Assembly (NCBI GenBank): GCA_026993525.1
Contig: JALWSS010000202.1
Coordinates: forward strand, 1 to 37,570
Length of the DNA: 37,570 nucleotides
Direction of reading: 5' to 3'
Source of the DNA: Saprospiraceae bacterium
Lineage (GTDB): Bacteria; Bacteroidota; Bacteroidia; Chitinophagales; Saprospiraceae
The position numbers were made by a program, and so were the translations under genes. The notes under the pieces are model-generated. The model was not told the origin of the DNA. It worked only from the letters and a program-made list of their open reading frames with translations, and did no database searches. Every line of letters begins with the position of its first letter. Positions within the stretch are counted from its first letter, which is position 1. This document shows, piece by piece, positions 34,476 through 37,570 of this stretch.

Positions 34476-36209
34476 ATGACCATGCCCAAACGACAAGTAT
34501 TAACAGAGCGCTATCCACAATTTATGCGCGTTTGGATAATTGCAGTTTTGGTGGGCTTATCCTCGCATGTCGCAATTGCCCAAACAACGGTGAGTTTCAA
34601 AGCCAGGGTCTCCTCAACCACTGTCAGTTTAGAGGATAATTTTCAAATATTTTATACCCTTGAAAACGCGACAGCAGAAGATTTCAGCCCTCCCAAATTC
34701 AATGACTTTGAAGTTCTTTCCGGCCCCAACTACTCTTCCAACGTCACGTTTACCGATGGCAAAGTGTTCAAGCGTGAAGAATACAGCTTTATTCTTCGGC
34801 CTTTAAAAAAAGGAACGTTCAAGATTGGTGCAGCCACCATTAAAACATCAAACAAAAGAATTAAATCCAACACACTGACTATAAGGGTAGTTGGAGAAAA
34901 AAAGGCCCCAAAATATGAACCGGAGGAATTATTTGTAAAAATAGAACTATCGGCTGACAGCGTTTTTTTAGGGCAACAGCTGACACTCAATTACAAGGTT
35001 TACACCAAGGTCAACGTCGAAAGGTACTCTTTCGAAAAAGAACCGGCTTACGAAGGGTTCTACGCAGAAGAGCTGGACAGGTTTTTCTCCCCAACCGCCA
35101 CAGAGACCATCAACGGAGATAGTTATACCACTAAAATCATCAGGCGCCTGGCGCTGTTCCCATTGAAAACCGGTGAGCATCAAATTGAAGAAGCTGAGAT
35201 CAATTTCATCGTTTCGGAAAGCAGGGGATTCCTTTTTCGAAGAAACGTCAAAAATATCAGGAAGAATACGGAAGCATTGAGCGTGACAGTGCTGCCCTTG
35301 CCTGATGGAGCTCCGGCTACATTTTCCGGGGCAGTAGGAAATTTCAGTTTTGACACACGTATTTCAACTACAAGGCTAAAAGTTGGTGAAGGCACTTCAC
35401 TCATTTACGTCATCACAGGAAACGGAGATCCGAAAAGAGTTCAACCCCCGATCATTCCTTCCAGTGACACCTTTGAGTTTTACAAACCGACCATCATCAA
35501 TGAAAAAGTTGAAAGCAGTACGAAGGGTGAATTTTTGCAACAGATACAGGTTGAATATCTCTTGATCCCCAAATTACCCGGAAATTTTCTGATCAGACCG
35601 GAATTCAGCTATTTTGACCCGGATTCGAATAAATACATCACTGCAAAAACAGAACCGGTAAGCCTGACCGTTGCCCCATCTTCCCTTGCACTTTCACCGA
35701 ATGAAAAAAATGAAAGTAAAAAGGTATTAATTCTTCCACTGAAAACCGCCGGGCAGCTTAAAACAAAAAATCACATATTTTTTAATTCACCGGCATTCTG
35801 GGCATTGTTGTGCCTCCCGCCGGTACTGCTTTTTGTACTTTATGCAAAAGAAACCATCATCCTGGCCAGACCAGGCCACACCGGTGAAAATCAGGAGAGT
35901 CTCGAGGATCTCCTGGATTTAGTTGATCGTGCCGTCAATTCCGCTGAAGAAAATATCAGTGGTAGCTTTTCTGTGATCAGCAAAGTTTTCAGGTGGTTTT
36001 TGATCTGGAAGTTTAAATTGCCCGCCGGATTTTCAAAAACCACCCTCAAAACGAGGCTGAAAAACACCTTGCCGGATAAAAAGCTGTCAGACAAAGTAGT
36101 GTCTTTGTTTGAGGAAGTTGAATACGCCGTATATTCACCGGTCAAAAAGAAAGAGCAACTTCTGAAAATTGCTTCAGAAGTTAAGCGGATCATGCGGGAA
36201 ATTGCTTAG
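34476..36209 (+). CDS. batD: BatD family protein
   Basis: A 577-residue exported protein with a signal sequence (RVWIIAVLVGLSSHVAIAQ), a large beta-rich periplasmic part with the BatD hallmarks (VSFKARVSSTTVSLEDNFQI, PPKFNDFEVLSGPNYSSN, YSFILRPLKKGTFKIG) and a C-terminal transmembrane helix (about 436-458, FWALLCLPPVLLFVLYAK), then a cytoplasmic helical tail. GGAG at 34467-34470 suits the ATG at 34476; the GTG at 34470 and the ATG at 34482 are alternatives. In other Bacteroidota batD belongs to a moxR-batABCDE cluster linked to aerotolerance; here no other bat gene is present. The next gene begins 27 bases downstream. Confidence 0.87.
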   Translation: MTMPKRQVLTERYPQFMRVWIIAVLVGLSSHVAIAQTTVSFKARVSSTTVSLEDNFQIFYTLENATAEDFSPPKFNDFEVLSGPNYSSNVTFTDGKVFKREEYSFILRPLKKGTFKIGAATIKTSNKRIKSNTLTIRVVGEKKAPKYEPEELFVKIELSADSVFLGQQLTLNYKVYTKVNVERYSFEKEPAYEGFYAEELDRFFSPTATETINGDSYTTKIIRRLALFPLKTGEHQIEEAEINFIVSESRGFLFRRNVKNIRKNTEALSVTVLPLPDGAPATFSGAVGNFSFDTRISTTRLKVGEGTSLIYVITGNGDPKRVQPPIIPSSDTFEFYKPTIINEKVESSTKGEFLQQIQVEYLLIPKLPGNFLIRPEFSYFDPDSNKYITAKTEPVSLTVAPSSLALSPNEKNESKKVLILPLKTAGQLKTKNHIFFNSPAFWALLCLPPVLLFVLYAKETIILARPGHTGENQESLEDLLDLVDRAVNSAEENISGSFSVISKVFRWFLIWKFKLPAGFSKTTLKTRLKNTLPDKKLSDKVVSLFEEVEYAVYSPVKKKEQLLKIASEVKRIMREIA

Positions 36210-36236
36210 GGTTCTTTTATCGGTATTAATTCCACA

Positions 36237-36923
36237 ATGAAAAAATTCTTCATCACCCTTTTTTTTCTTCTATGTGCTGCTCACCTGACGGGCATCGCAC
36301 TTTCATTTCAGTTCCTCGCTGATCTCACCAAACCTGCGCTGGTTGCTATCCTTGCTGTATGGTACTGGTTGTGTACCACTGGGGATGGCGGAAAAATCAG
36401 GAGCTTGTTTTTATCCGGTTTGCTCTTCTCTGTTGCAGGTGATGTATTTTTGATGCTCCGGGGTTCCACTTATTTTTTATTTGGCTTGTCAAGTTTTCTC
36501 ATTGCTCACATATTTTACATCCTGACTTTTTATGGATTCTCCAAATTTAAACATGGACTCGTATTCAGGAAACCCGTCAGCACTCTCCCGGTAATTGCGT
36601 TTTTGGGTCTGTTTCTGGCAATGGTTTACCCCAATGTGCCTGCCCAATTGGGGGCGCCGGTATTCATTTACAGTCTTGTTATAGCACTGATGGTCATGTC
36701 TGCAATTAACCTGTTCGGCAGGATTACTGCTACAGCAGCGAAGACCATTTTGGGCGGGGCAGTATTGTTTTTAATTTCCGACAGCATCCTCGCCTGCGAG
36801 AAGTTTCATGTTTTTTCAAACGCCAACGGAACTTTGCTGCGCATTTTCGTCATGGCCACCTACCTGTCAGGGCAATACTTTCTTGCAAAAGGAATGGTTA
36901 AAGCCCTGAGTAACAGTCAATGA
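36237..36923 (+). CDS. Lysoplasmalogenase (YhhN/TMEM86 family)
   Basis: A 228-residue membrane protein with about eight hydrophobic segments. The YhhN family pattern is visible: TKPALVAILAVWYW, LFSVAGDVFLMLRG (conserved Asp), FLIAHIFYI (conserved His), and LFLISDSILACEKF (conserved Asp near the end). Animal TMEM86 members hydrolyse the vinyl-ether bond of lysoplasmalogen; bacterial substrates are less clear. It is probably co-transcribed with batD. It converges on a small membrane-protein gene with eight bases between the stops. Confidence 0.9.
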   Translation: MKKFFITLFFLLCAAHLTGIALSFQFLADLTKPALVAILAVWYWLCTTGDGGKIRSLFLSGLLFSVAGDVFLMLRGSTYFLFGLSSFLIAHIFYILTFYGFSKFKHGLVFRKPVSTLPVIAFLGLFLAMVYPNVPAQLGAPVFIYSLVIALMVMSAINLFGRITATAAKTILGGAVLFLISDSILACEKFHVFSNANGTLLRIFVMATYLSGQYFLAKGMVKALSNSQ

Positions 36924-36931
36924 CAAGAACC

Positions 36932-37405
36932 TCAAACAGTCCCCCGGTTTCTCATTCTCCAAATTGATATGATCATCCGGAATGGCATCAGCACTGTAGC
37001 AATTATACTTCCTACGCCAAAAAAGATGATCTCACTTTCGATGTAGTTCATCATGGCATATTGTTCGCCAATTTGCATGTGACCAAAAACAGTTTCAAGG
37101 CTTCCCTGGTCAATGTAAACCTGCACAAACTGGAATGCAGAATAAAGGTAAATAGCAAGAGGTATGCATAAGAATATGACGAGCACCTTGGCCCAGAGCG
37201 AATATCCCAGAAAGGTATATTTCAATAAAAAAATATAGCGGGTCACCGTAATAAAGATAAGTATGAACAAAATATTGGTGCTGCCAAGTTCTGAAAATCC
37301 GTTTCCGTGCTGATAAGGCAGATACATGAAAGCCAGAATAATCAGGGCAGTAATTGCCCACCACAGAAATTCAATTAGTAAAAAAGATTTTGTTCTTTGA
37401 CGCAT
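36932..37405 (-). CDS. Four-helix integral membrane protein, function unknown
   Basis: A 157-residue protein with four predicted transmembrane segments (LIEFLWWAITALIILAFMYL; TNILFILIFITVTRYIFLL; VLVIFLCIPLAIYLYSAFQF; IIFFGVGSIIATVLMPFRM) and a positively charged C-terminus (RMRNRGTV). I recognise no family. It lies between the yhhN-type gene and the rRNA operon terminator, and could be transcribed alone. Confidence 0.75.
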   Translation of the reverse strand: MRQRTKSFLLIEFLWWAITALIILAFMYLPYQHGNGFSELGSTNILFILIFITVTRYIFLLKYTFLGYSLWAKVLVIFLCIPLAIYLYSAFQFVQVYIDQGSLETVFGHMQIGEQYAMMNYIESEIIFFGVGSIIATVLMPFRMIISIWRMRNRGTV

Positions 37406-37445
37406 GGTTAACAGGCATTGACCAACAGGTCAGAGTTAATACGAC

Positions 37446-37482
37446 AAAAGCCCGTCAAGCGACCTGGCTCAACGGGCTTTTT
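37446..37482 (-). terminator. rRNA operon terminator
   Basis: AAAAGCCCGT (37446-37455) pairs with ACGGGCTTTT (37472-37481) around a 16-base loop; the minus-strand T-run continues as TTTTGTCG. It lies 11 bases after the 5S rRNA 3' end. T-runs on both sides allow bidirectional termination. Confidence 0.88.
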
Positions 37483-37492
37483 GAAAAAAAGG

Positions 37493-37570
37493 TTGGCAGT
37501 GACCTACTCTCCCACCCATCATGGGCAGTACCATCGGCGCAGAGGGGCTTAACGACTCTGTTCGGAATGG
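37493..37570 (-). rRNA. rrf: 5S ribosomal RNA, 3' part (cut by window end)
   Basis: The minus strand reads CCATTCCGAACAGAGTCG, then TTAAGCCCCTCTGCGCCGAT, GGTACTGCCCATGATGGGTG and GGAGAGTAGGTCACTGCCAA. This contains the conserved CCGAAC loop and GGTACTG and GGGAGAGTAGG elements of 5S rRNA. The 5' part and the rest of the operon lie beyond the window. Confidence 0.95.

Overview
The window reads as chromosomal DNA of a Bacteroidota bacterium, most likely of the Saprospiria/Chitinophagia side. The reasons are: three large secreted proteins with type IX secretion (T9SS) C-terminal sorting domains; a DUF5916 outer-membrane protein and a BatD protein; an EF-G paralogue of the type found in Bacteroides; a mevalonate-pathway decarboxylase; and promoters of the Bacteroidota TTTG-N19-TAnnTTTG type in front of both tRNA genes. 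There is no phage, transposase, plasmid gene or CRISPR array.

Layout. 0-9.3 kb is housekeeping: an EF-G-like factor with altered GTPase motifs (-), a BCP peroxiredoxin and a sugar nucleotidyltransferase (+), then a minus-strand group of ACMSD, TrhO and glutamine-dependent NAD synthetase, preceded by diphosphomevalonate decarboxylase. The nadE/ACMSD pair places a NAD branch point and the last NAD step side by side. 9.3-11.3 kb is a secreted choice-of-anchor-B/LVIVD protein. 11.8-14.6 kb is a TPR histidine kinase with a LytTR response regulator. 14.8-16.0 kb is a HupE/UreJ membrane protein overlapping a secreted DUF6702 protein. 16.1-21.3 kb is a 1760-residue secreted metzincin metallopeptidase with nearly identical internal DNA repeats.

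22.0-25.6 kb looks AT-richer by eye and is poorly recognisable: a T9SS protein, then a minus-strand group of two secreted proteins that are paralogous to each other, preceded by the broken end of a zinc metallopeptidase. 25.9-31.3 kb is GC-richer: a DUF5916 barrel protein, an ArsM-type arsenite methyltransferase flanked by repeats, a methyltransferase carrying a lipoprotein signal, and a Tat-exported TIM-barrel protein. 31.4-31.7 kb holds two convergent tRNA genes (Ser-CGA, Val-UAC), each with its own promoter and terminator. 31.9-36.9 kb is a probable AsmA-like / BatD / lysoplasmalogenase transcription unit. The window ends in the 3' part of a 5S rRNA (-) with its terminator, the tail of an rRNA operon.

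The most unusual items are the tandem paralogous unknown secreted proteins beside the degenerate metzincin, the lipoprotein methyltransferase, the repeat-flanked arsM without arsS, the non-canonical EF-G, and several intergenic repeat families (10-bp period, 7-bp heptads, GGGATC palindromes). No clearly new multi-gene system is demonstrable from sequence alone; the 23.9-25.6 kb cluster is the best candidate.
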